Assembly (NCBI GenBank): GCA_024233305.1
Contig: JACKPV010000041.1
Coordinates: 1-64,000 of the forward strand
Source: Verrucomicrobiales bacterium
GTDB lineage: Bacteria; Verrucomicrobiota; Verrucomicrobiia; Limisphaerales; J093
Direction of reading: 5' to 3'
DNA: 64,000 bases
In this document: one piece after another, positions 43,183-49,917 of the stretch
How positions within the stretch are numbered: the first letter of the stretch is position 1
How the letters are laid out: each line of letters opens with the position of its first letter
Position numbers and translations under genes: made by a program
The notes under the pieces: generated by a model
What the model was told of the DNA's origin: nothing
The model's database searches: none
What the model saw: the letters and a program-made list of their open reading frames with translations, nothing else

Positions 43183-44351
43183 GCCCGCGCCCCACCCTGG
43201 GGCGGCTGTTACGTTGCTTCCTGGCCGATCCGGTGGCCGTGGCGGGCTTGCGCCTTTCGCCTCAGCAAGGAAAGACCCTTCGCGCCCTGGCCCGGTGCCG
43301 GACCGGCGCCCTGGGCGGGCAGGCGTACTTCTGCCCCCATTGCCGGCAGGAACATGTCGTGGCGCACAGCTGCCGCAACCGCCATTGCCCCCAGTGTCAG
43401 GGAGCCCTGGCGGTGGAGTGGCTTGAAAAGCAGTCCCAGGCGCTGCTGCCGGTCCCCTATTTCCATCTGGTCTTCACCCTGCCGCACGGCCTCAACGGCC
43501 TGATCCGGCAGAACCGGGCGGCCCTCTTCAAGCTCCTCTTTGACGCCGCCACCCAGACGTTGCTGGAGTTCGGCGCGGAACGGTTGGAGGCGCAACTGGG
43601 GATCACGGCCGTGCTCCACACCTGGAGCCAGACGTTGGGGGATCATTATCACCTCCACTGCATCGTCACCGGCGGCGGTGTCGCCAACGATCAGAGCCGG
43701 TGGGTGGCCACCTCCCCGCGCTACCTGTTTCCGGTGCGGGCGTTGAGCCGCCGGTTCCGGGGCAAATACCTGGCCGGACTCGGTTCACTGCACGCGACCG
43801 GGAAACTCGAGTTCCACGGCCAACTGCAGGGTCTGGCCGGGCCGGAGCCCTTCGCTGCGTTGCGGCGAAGCGCGGCGCAACGGGAGTGGGTGGTCTATGC
43901 CAAACGGCCCTTTGCCGGGCCCGAACAGGTGCTGGCCTACCTGTCCCGCTACACCCACCGGGTGGCCATCAGCCCCCGAAGGCTGCTGGCCGCGGAGGCA
44001 ACGACCGTCACCTTCGCCTACCGGGATTACGCGGATGGTTCCCGCCAGAAGACGATGACCCTGGCCACCGCGGAGTTCGTGCGCCGGTTCTGCCTGCACG
44101 TGTTGCCGCAGGGGTTTGTGAAGACCCGGCACTACGGGCTCTTGAGCAACCGCAACCGGGAACAACGGCTGGCCCGGGCGCGCGCCCTGCTGGGAGCGGC
44201 GGTGGTTTCGGAACCCAAGCCGTTGCCGAAACTCCGGTCGAGCCTGAGAAGTGAATCCACGCCGGGAATCTGCCCCTTCTGCCAGCGGGCCGGGCTACTC
44301 CGGTTGGGGCGGGTCAAGCCCCTCCCGGTGGCCGGGTTCGATTCCTCATGA
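43179..44351 (+). CDS. IS91-type HUH transposase
   Basis: A 390-residue rolling-circle transposase. It starts with GTG at 43179, overlapping the recombinase stop. An N-terminal zinc-binding cluster (FCPHCRQEH, then SCRNRHCPQCQ, about residues 48-75) is followed by the HUH nickase core, HYHLHCIVTGGG (about 158), and the catalytic tyrosine region YLSRYTHRVAIS (about 258). The motif TRHYGLLSNRN near residue 315 is also usual for IS91. IS91 elements move as single strands and can carry along neighbouring DNA, which fits the adjacent gene-cassette fragment. The exact element ends are not resolved. Confidence 0.92.
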   Translation: MSPRPTLGRLLRCFLADPVAVAGLRLSPQQGKTLRALARCRTGALGGQAYFCPHCRQEHVVAHSCRNRHCPQCQGALAVEWLEKQSQALLPVPYFHLVFTLPHGLNGLIRQNRAALFKLLFDAATQTLLEFGAERLEAQLGITAVLHTWSQTLGDHYHLHCIVTGGGVANDQSRWVATSPRYLFPVRALSRRFRGKYLAGLGSLHATGKLEFHGQLQGLAGPEPFAALRRSAAQREWVVYAKRPFAGPEQVLAYLSRYTHRVAISPRRLLAAEATTVTFAYRDYADGSRQKTMTLATAEFVRRFCLHVLPQGFVKTRHYGLLSNRNREQRLARARALLGAAVVSEPKPLPKLRSSLRSESTPGICPFCQRAGLLRLGRVKPLPVAGFDSS

Positions 44352-44608
44352 AGGCGGTCCGAAACCCCCTGTCCAGCGCCGGAGGCAACGCGCTGAGTGC
44401 CGCGAGCCGGTGGGGTGTGGACTCTCGAGGCCCGAAGGCCGCTCCGACCCGGTTAAGCGCGGGTCCGGCGCCCTCCCAAGGGGGCAGGAACACGACCGCC
44501 CCGCCCTCGTTGCCACGCGGAAGCTCCCACGGCCCGGCCCAGGGCCCCTACCCGGGGCCGGTGCGGCGATACTCTCCCCAGTAGGCCGGCTGCGGGTTCA
44601 GCGGCTCA
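44352..44608. other. Non-coding 3' tail of the IS91-type unit
   Basis: No gene is supported here. A hairpin GGCCCC-TACCC-GGGGCC lies at about 44542-44558, the sort of structure found near the replication-origin end of IS91 elements. The element probably ends between this hairpin and 44609. Confidence 0.45.
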
Positions 44609-44706
44609 GTTCAACAGCAGTGTATCCCTCCGCCCGCCGCCCGACCTCCCACCCAAAACGACGCTTGTCGGCGGCGGCCAGAGGGATACACTGCTTGAAG
44701 TTGGGC
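44609..44706. repeat. Long hairpin, candidate integron attC site
   Basis: AGCAGTGTATCCCTC (44616-44630) and its exact reverse complement (44681-44695) form a 15-bp stem with further GC-rich pairing inside. The unit is bounded by GTTCAAC (fits RYYYAAC) and GTTGGGC at 44700-44706 (fits GTTRRRY). The right-hand box lies 7 bp before the next gene, as a cassette boundary should. The left box is only two bases from the stem, which is unusual for attC, so this may be a remnant joined to other DNA. Confidence 0.45.
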
Positions 44707-44713
44707 TAAGAAA

Positions 44714-45154
44714 ATGAACCGCAAAAGAGTCGGATGCGTGGCAGCGGTTGTGTCGGTGATAGCCGTTGTCGGGATATTTGTTTGCGCGATCGTCAAGGGA
44801 CTCACGCCCCGTAAGCTCTCGGAGGAGGATCCTCACGAAGTGTTCGAGGAGTTCGTTTGTAAGCCTACGCCAGCTTCCGTCCGGATCTTGGAGGTCAGCG
44901 GAGGAATCGCATTTGCTGGAGGCGGTGTCTACATAAGGTTCGAAATCGATAGGAGCGATTTGGATGCTCTTATTCAGCGTGGAACGTTCAAGGAAGCGCG
45001 AGAATCTGATCGGAAGACAATAGGAGAGTGGAGGCCGGAGGGCTATGGTGAGGAATGGCTCCACTATGAACGGGGCCGGGGCTACGGGGAGGACCATGAC
45101 CTGTTCGTCGCACCGGGTGGGCAGCGATGCTGGTATACTGCGAGCTACAACTAA
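44714..45154 (+). CDS. Gene-cassette membrane-anchored protein of unknown function
   Basis: A 146-residue protein with one N-terminal membrane anchor or uncleaved signal (CVAAVVSVIAVVGIFVCAIV, about residues 8-27) and a soluble remainder with no recognised domain. It begins 7 bp after a GTTGGGC box and ends 4 bp before an attC-type site whose first box is GCCCAAC, the exact reverse complement of that GTTGGGC. That is what a complete integron gene cassette looks like. Codon choice is visibly less GC-biased than in the eCIS genes, which supports acquisition from elsewhere. Confidence 0.75.
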   Translation: MNRKRVGCVAAVVSVIAVVGIFVCAIVKGLTPRKLSEEDPHEVFEEFVCKPTPASVRILEVSGGIAFAGGGVYIRFEIDRSDLDALIQRGTFKEARESDRKTIGEWRPEGYGEEWLHYERGRGYGEDHDLFVAPGGQRCWYTASYN

Positions 45155-45158
45155 ACCA

Positions 45159-45278
45159 GCCCAACAAGTCGGAGTAGCCAACCGTTTAACGGCCTGTCAC
45201 TCATCGTGCTTGCCTCCGCTGCGCTGCGGCCTGCACGCTGAGCGCCAGTCCTACGGTGGCTATCCTTTGGCGTTCGAT
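45159..45278. repeat. attC-type recombination site of the gene cassette
   Basis: The site starts with GCCCAAC (RYYYAAC) and is followed by GTAGCCAACCG (45174-45184). Near the right end CGGTGGCTATC (45254-45264) forms the imperfect inverse, then CTTTGGC and GTTCGAT (45272-45278). The last box departs from GTTRRRY by one base. The middle has self-complementary arms (CGTGC ... GCACG). The layout R-L ... L-R and the 120-bp length fit an attC site. Confidence 0.7.
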
Positions 45279-45434
45279 TCGAGCATGAACCCCATAGGAC
45301 CAATTGTGGCGATTGCTCCGTTCCGGCTTTCAGAGCAAGAGCAGGAACTTTTTCAAAATGCCTTGATGCTACGCTTTGAGGACATCCGTGTCGTTCACTT
45401 CATAAAAGCCGACTACTTTACTGACACGTCTTTA

Positions 45435-46493
45435 GGATAGACTACAGTACTAAAGGTGCTATGGTTGGGGCATGGCGAAGCAGGACGGACGGAAGCTTGA
45501 CCACCAATCACTGGAGACGCTGCGGATCATCGCGGTACGACGAGTGCTGGAGGATGGGGAGAAACCCAGTGAAGTCATACGTTCCCTGGGGCTTTGTCGC
45601 ACCTCGATATATCCCTGGTTGCGAGCGGCCAGAAAGAAGGGCATGGAAGCGCTGCGAATGCGCAAGGCTACCGGCCCCAAGCCCAAGCTCACCCCCAGAC
45701 AATGCCAGCAAGTGCGCCGTTGGATCATCGGCAAGGACCCCCGGCAATATGGGTTTAGTTTTGGATTGTGGACGCGGCAGATTGTGGCGCAGCTCATCGA
45801 GCAGAAGTTCGGCATCGGTCTCCAACTCACCGCGGTGGGACGATTGCTGGCCCGGCTGGAGATCACCCCGCAGAAGCCGTTGCGCCGCGCCTATGAGCGG
45901 GACCCCGTCGCCGTGGCAAAATGGGTTGAAGAGGACTATCCGCGCCTGCGCCAAAGAGCCTGTAAACACGGGGCAACGATCTTCTTCCTGGACGAGGCTG
46001 GCTTCAGTTCCGAACCCAATCTGGGCCGAACCTACGGACTGAAGGGGCAGACCCCGGTAGTCCGTACCACTGGTCAGCGCCAGAAGGTAAACGCCATCAG
46101 TGCGGTGAGCGCGCGGGGCGGGTTCTGGAGCCAGGTCTATACCGGCATGTTCAATGCCGGGCGGTTCGTGACCTTCCTCAAGGATTTCCGACGCGGTGGT
46201 CGGGGCAAAGTGTTCCTCGTCGTCGATGGCCACCCGAGCCACCGGGCGAAAGCCGTCGCGGCCTATGTGGCGAGCTGTCGCGGCGACTTGGAACTGCACT
46301 TTCTGCCGCCGTACGCCCCAGACCTCAATCCGGACGAGTTTGTCTGGCAGTACGCCAAGACCAACGGAGTGGCCAAACGCCCACTGGCACAGAATGAATC
46401 GCTCAAGGAGAGGGTGCTGAGGGACCTCTCTGCCATCAAGGCAAACTCCAAGCTCGTGCGCTCTTTCTTTTGTGCTCCGAGTGTAGTCTATGC
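45435..46493 (+). mobile_element. Complete IS630-family insertion sequence
   Basis: The 1059-bp element has terminal repeats GGATAGACTACAGT (left) and the reverse complement of GCATAGACTACACT (right), matching at 12 of 14 positions. It is flanked by TA at 45433-45434 and 46494-46495, the target duplication of IS630/Tc1 elements. It carries one transposase gene and lies within the disrupted gene described at 45285-46704. Confidence 0.85.
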
Positions 46494-46503
46494 TAAGGAC
46501 TAG
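45472..46503 (+). CDS. IS630-family transposase
   Basis: A 343-residue DDE transposase. The N-terminal helix-turn-helix (EKPSEVIRSLGLCRTSIYPW) is followed by a winged region, and the catalytic core has TIFFLDEAGFSSEP, VFLVVDGHPSHRA and PPYAPDLNPDEFVWQYAK, the three acidic motifs of IS630. It appears intact. Its stop codon (46501-46503) lies 10 bp outside the element, in the flanking DNA, so the last three residues depend on the insertion site. The gene could still be active. Confidence 0.95.
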   Translation: MAKQDGRKLDHQSLETLRIIAVRRVLEDGEKPSEVIRSLGLCRTSIYPWLRAARKKGMEALRMRKATGPKPKLTPRQCQQVRRWIIGKDPRQYGFSFGLWTRQIVAQLIEQKFGIGLQLTAVGRLLARLEITPQKPLRRAYERDPVAVAKWVEEDYPRLRQRACKHGATIFFLDEAGFSSEPNLGRTYGLKGQTPVVRTTGQRQKVNAISAVSARGGFWSQVYTGMFNAGRFVTFLKDFRRGGRGKVFLVVDGHPSHRAKAVAAYVASCRGDLELHFLPPYAPDLNPDEFVWQYAKTNGVAKRPLAQNESLKERVLRDLSAIKANSKLVRSFFCAPSVVYAKD

Positions 46504-46792
46504 TCAGTAGCTGCATTTTGGCATTTTAATCTGCCCGCGACGTGGATTCCAGTTGCGCTGTTTTTATTCGTGGCGCTCGGCGGTGGGTTGATTATTGATT
46601 TTCAGAGGCGGCTGCAGCTGCGTCAGTTTTGGGATCGAGCTTGCACCGGCTTTCGCTGGCACCGTCGGTTTCCCGCCGCTCCGAAATCGGAGATTCGTGG
46701 TCAACGACAATTGTTCTTCACCACTGACGACAATTGAAAATCACCATTTCACCGGTTCACCTTTTTGTCGTTTGTTGGTCTCTGCCCCTGGG

Positions 46793-46865
46793 GCCATCGC
46801 CTTCGGCGGAGCGGAGTCTCGGGAGCCGGAGGCGACCGAGACGGAGCGGAGCCGAAGGCGATGGC
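46793..46865. repeat. Hairpin next to the 3' end of istB
   Basis: GCCATCGCCTTCGGC (46793-46807) pairs exactly with 46851-46865. Inside, TCTCGG (46817-46822) pairs with CCGAGA (46837-46842). It lies between the left terminal repeats and the istB stop, so it could act as a terminator or shield the genes from outside transcription. Confidence 0.55.
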
Positions 46866-46877
46866 GGGCGCGCCGGG

Positions 46878-47642
46878 TCAGCCCCCGCCCTTCTCCTTCC
46901 CCTTGCCCCCTTCGCCCGTTCGCCCCGTTCGATGGCTCTCACCGTCGAACTCCAAAATCACGGCGTGATGCACCAACCGGTCCACCGCCGCCATCGTCGT
47001 CATCGGGTCCTTGAAGATCTGGTCCCACTTCGAGAAGACCAGGTTGCTGCTGATCAAGACGCTGCGCCGCTCATACCGCTCGGCCAGGAAGGTGAAGAGC
47101 ACTTCCATCTCTTCCCGGCTTTGTTGCACGTAGCCCAAGTCGTCCAGGATGACGGCCTCGTAGCGGTCCAGCTTCTTGAGGGCGGCGTCCAACCGCAGGT
47201 CTCTTTTGGCCGCCAACAGGTGCCCCACCAGCTTGAAGGTGGGTGTGAAGTAGACCGCCAGGCCGTGGCGCAGGATCAGTTCCCGCCCCAAGGCGCAGAG
47301 GAAGTGGGTCTTGCCCCGACCGGGCAACCCGAAGGCCAGCACGTTCTCGGCCCGTTGGACAAAACCCCCTTCCAGCAGCGTGGGCAACTGCCGGCGCACC
47401 TTGGCCGGCAGGGTGCTCTCCTGGAGGGTGCCCAAGGTCTTGCCCGAGGGCAGCCGGGAGTCGCGCAACAGGCGTTGTTGCTTGCGTTCGCGCCGGTCGG
47501 CGGCCTCGGCCTCGCAGAGGTGCAGCAGCCATTTGCGGTAGCCCCAGTTGGCGGTCTCCGCGCTCCGGATCATTTCCTCGAAGCGCGCCGCCATGGTCGG
47601 CAGGCAGAACTCGCGGAAAAGCATCTCCAGCGTGTCAGCCAC
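46878..47642 (-). CDS. istB: IstB-type transposition ATPase
   Basis: A 254-residue AAA+ helper protein for IS21 transposition. It has the N-terminal helical domain (LPTMAARFEEMIRSAETANW), Walker A AFGLPGRGKTHFLCALG, Walker B YEAVILDDLGYVQQS and the sensor-type SVLISSNLVFSKWDQIFKD. The start is taken as the GTG at 47642, which overlaps the istA stop by 8 bp, the usual arrangement for coupled istA-istB. The C-terminal tail (GRTGEGGKGKEKGGG) is low-complexity. Unlike the first istB of the window, it is intact. Confidence 0.93.
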   Translation of the reverse strand: MADTLEMLFREFCLPTMAARFEEMIRSAETANWGYRKWLLHLCEAEAADRRERKQQRLLRDSRLPSGKTLGTLQESTLPAKVRRQLPTLLEGGFVQRAENVLAFGLPGRGKTHFLCALGRELILRHGLAVYFTPTFKLVGHLLAAKRDLRLDAALKKLDRYEAVILDDLGYVQQSREEMEVLFTFLAERYERRSVLISSNLVFSKWDQIFKDPMTTMAAVDRLVHHAVILEFDGESHRTGRTGEGGKGKEKGGG

Positions 47643-49125
47643 AGGCCACCTCGCTTTCCAGCAACTGGTCATAGGCCGCCAGACTCGGGGTCAGCTCCAC
47701 CAGTTCCACTTGCGTTCGGGCCGCAGGACAAAGGGCTTCGCGCACTTGCAACGCCCGCCATTTGCCCGCGCCAGCGAGGTGTTGTTGGAGCAGCGGCTCC
47801 ACCGCCTCCACCGTTTGCTCGGCGGCCAGTTTGAGCACTTGCAGGTATTCGATGGTGCCGGGGCGTTCCCCGTGGTCGGCGGTGAGCCGGTCGTAGGCCG
47901 CCCGGTAGATGGGGCTGGGATAGAGCGCCTGGCGGTGCCGGTAGTTGCCGAAGGCCCCGGGTTTGCGCAACAAGGGCATGATGACGTGGCGGAAGTCCAC
48001 CGCCGCCCCACGATCGCCCCGCAGGCGGGGCAGGTCCAAGAGGTGTTCGCGGCCCAAATACACTTTGAGCACCGCTTCGTGCTGTTGGACCCGCAAGGTG
48101 TGGCCGATCAGCCGGGAGGGCACCGAATAGGTGTGCCGGTTGACCCGGATCAGACTCTGGGAGCTGACCACCGGCGCGTATTCGCGATACTCGGCCAGGG
48201 CGCTGCCCGGCAGCGGGCGCATCACGGCCAACTCCTCGGCCAGGGCGCCTTGCCGCGGCGCGTTGGCGCGGCGCAGGACCCCTTCGACAAAGCGGTCGTA
48301 GTCCTCCAAGGAACCGAACTCGCGGCTGCCCCGCAGCAGGAGGTGTTGTTCGAGCCGGCGCTTGAGGTGCCGGTTCTGCGACTCGACGTCGCCCTGTTCG
48401 TGCGGGCAGCCCACGTGGATGGTCACCGGGGTCAGATCGTAGTGGGTGCACAGTTCCAGGTAATCGCTGTTGTAAGCGCGCGGTCGGCCCGGGAGGGCTT
48501 CCAAGTCGTGGGTGGCGGCGCTGGTATTGTCGGTGCCCAGATGCAGCGGGCAGCGGCCCAGTTGCTGCACCGCGGCCTGAAAGCCGGTCACCAGACTCAG
48601 GAACGACTCGGAGATGCAGCGGGTGGCCCACTGCCAGTTGGAATGGGGCAGCACGCAATGGCAGAAGAGGTGATCGAGCACTTCCCCGCCGATGGTGACC
48701 TGGAGTTCCTTGGCGTAGGTCCAATCCAACTGCAGCAACTGGCCCGGTTGCCGTTCCTGGGCGAAGAACACCTCCTTCTCCGGGCCGTGGGTGGCGCGCC
48801 AGTGGCGCACCCGGCGTTGGAAGGTGCGCAGATGCTTTGGCTCCAAACCGCTGTCGGGCCGGGTCAGGAAATGGTCGAAGAGGGCCCGGGCTTCCAGTTC
48901 CGGGGCGGCCTCGAGCATGGCCTGCGCCTGGCCCCAGATCGGTTCGAGCGGATCGGACCGGGTGCGCCAGGTGTGGGGGGCCTGAAGTTGGGCCGGGCTT
49001 TGGCCGGCGGCGAGGTATTTGCGCGCGGTGTGGCGGTCCACGTCCGCTTTGAGCGCGCTGCGACTGACGTTGTGGGTCTTTTGGTATTCACTCATGAGCC
49101 GTCGATACTGTTGTCGGGTGATCAT
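47635..49125 (-). CDS. istA: IS21-family transposase IstA
   Basis: A 496-residue transposase of the second IS21-type element. Near the N-terminus there is a helix-turn-helix type region (KTHNVSRSALKADVDRHTAR). The integrase core has LQLDWTYAKELQV, LHLGTDNTSAATHDL and HEQGDVESQNRHLKRRL, giving the D, D, E positions. The C-terminal part has VNRHTYSVPSRLIGHTLRV. It differs clearly from the istA at 2759-4312, so the two IS21-type elements belong to separate subgroups. Starts with the ATG at 49125. Confidence 0.94.
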   Translation of the reverse strand: MITRQQYRRLMSEYQKTHNVSRSALKADVDRHTARKYLAAGQSPAQLQAPHTWRTRSDPLEPIWGQAQAMLEAAPELEARALFDHFLTRPDSGLEPKHLRTFQRRVRHWRATHGPEKEVFFAQERQPGQLLQLDWTYAKELQVTIGGEVLDHLFCHCVLPHSNWQWATRCISESFLSLVTGFQAAVQQLGRCPLHLGTDNTSAATHDLEALPGRPRAYNSDYLELCTHYDLTPVTIHVGCPHEQGDVESQNRHLKRRLEQHLLLRGSREFGSLEDYDRFVEGVLRRANAPRQGALAEELAVMRPLPGSALAEYREYAPVVSSQSLIRVNRHTYSVPSRLIGHTLRVQQHEAVLKVYLGREHLLDLPRLRGDRGAAVDFRHVIMPLLRKPGAFGNYRHRQALYPSPIYRAAYDRLTADHGERPGTIEYLQVLKLAAEQTVEAVEPLLQQHLAGAGKWRALQVREALCPAARTQVELVELTPSLAAYDQLLESEVACG

Positions 49126-49238
49126 TGGGTCGCGGCTCGAACTTCGCGGACCGCCAAGCCCGCCCGTTCGACCGCCGCCCGAAGCTACCGGCTCACTGGG
49201 GAATCCTAATTGTCATCACCGGGGAATTCTAATTGTCG

Positions 49239-49433
49239 CTATTCAAGCGGCACCGGGGAAGGCGGAACGACGGGGCGGTGAGCGATGAGGTAAGCCTTGT
49301 TCTCAATGATCCACTCGACGGTTTCGCCTTTCTGGAACTCGAGGGCTTCGGCGAGGGCGGTGGGGAAGTTGATGTAGTACTGGTCGGCGCCCTTTTTGCG
49401 GGAGATGAGCTGGACTTTGGTGGGGTATCCCAT
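49239..49433 (-). CDS. AbrB/MazE-like protein next to the IS21-type element, probably shortened
   Basis: A 64-residue protein with the looks of a swapped-hairpin AbrB/MazE DNA-binding domain: TKVQLISRKKGADQYYINFP, then ALEFQKGETVEWIIENKAYL. Its TAG stop at 49239-49241 directly abuts the IS21 boundary, so the original C-terminus was probably longer and was replaced on insertion. Proteins of this type usually regulate transcription or act as antitoxins; no toxin gene lies next to it. RBS-like purines (GGGGGG near 49448) precede the ATG at a plausible distance. Confidence 0.65.
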   Translation of the reverse strand: MGYPTKVQLISRKKGADQYYINFPTALAEALEFQKGETVEWIIENKAYLIAHRPVVPPSPVPLE

Positions 49434-49576
49434 GGCTGGAGTTGGGGGGGTAGGGTTGCGGCAGAGTCAATATCTAGCACATATACTAGAGATCATTCTG
49501 CAGAGAATCAAGGCAAAAGTGAGCGTTTCAGGTCAAAATCTAGTCCGCCAATCTAGCGAAGAACCAAACTCGAGCC

Positions 49577-49747
49577 GCCGACGTATAGTCGGCGCATGAT
49601 GGAGCGGGTTTTCGGACGCCTGCTGCTGGGGGCGACGATTCACTGGAAAGTGGCTGTCGATCGGAGGCGGCGAGACCGCATAAGCCTATGGATATCAACG
49701 CCGATTACACGTCGGCGGCTACGAGTTACTGAATCGATACGGCTCAG
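49577..49747. repeat. 171-bp dispersed repeat, copy 1
   Basis: Aligns without gaps to 56602-56772 at 132 of 171 positions (77%). Near-palindromic arms GCCGACGTATAGTCGGCGC (49577-49595) and the matching inverse at 49699-49717 flank a central part. The last 17 bases, GAATCGATACGGCTCAG, recur a third time at 58070-58086. No open frame is conserved. The rest of 49434-49917 shows no gene I can support. Confidence 0.8.
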
Positions 49748-49917
49748 TCTGTGAGCCCCGAACGGCGCGCAGGGGACTGCACGCCCTACCCGGGGGAGGT
49801 GGTGGTGGGTGTCACTCCGGGGGCGCCATCCGGGGGGGGCGGCGCATCGAGGCCAAGGTAGTCAGCGACCGCGGCGGGTTGGATCGAGGGCGGCGGGAGC
49901 TGGTTGGGCGCGCGTTT

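Larger units (their letters stand above)
45285..46704 (+). pseudogene. Disrupted gene split by IS630 and cut short by an IS21-type element
   Basis: From the ATG at 45285 a frame runs 51 codons (MNPIGPIVAIAPFRLSEQEQ start) and stops just inside the IS630 element. Beyond that element, 46504-46704 encodes SVAAFWHFNLPATWIPVALF, a membrane segment, and then FRWHRRFPAAPKSEIR, with no start codon of its own. If the IS and one TA copy are removed, the two parts lie in different frames, so a one-base shift must be assumed to join them. The second part ends at the boundary of the IS21-type element. I read this as a small membrane protein gene, possibly a second cassette, broken twice. Whether the parts were one gene is inference. 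Confidence 0.5.
46705..49238 (-). mobile_element. Second IS21-type element
   Basis: At the left end GACAATTG occurs at 46706-46713 and 46729-46736. At the right end AATTGTC occurs at 49208-49214 and 49231-49237. Both pairs are spaced 23 bp, in inverse orientation to each other, as expected of IS21 terminal binding sites. The element holds istA and istB. TCAA lies directly left of the left end (46701-46704) and at 49243-49246, a possible 4-bp target duplication. The exact right boundary is uncertain by a few bases. Confidence 0.8.
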
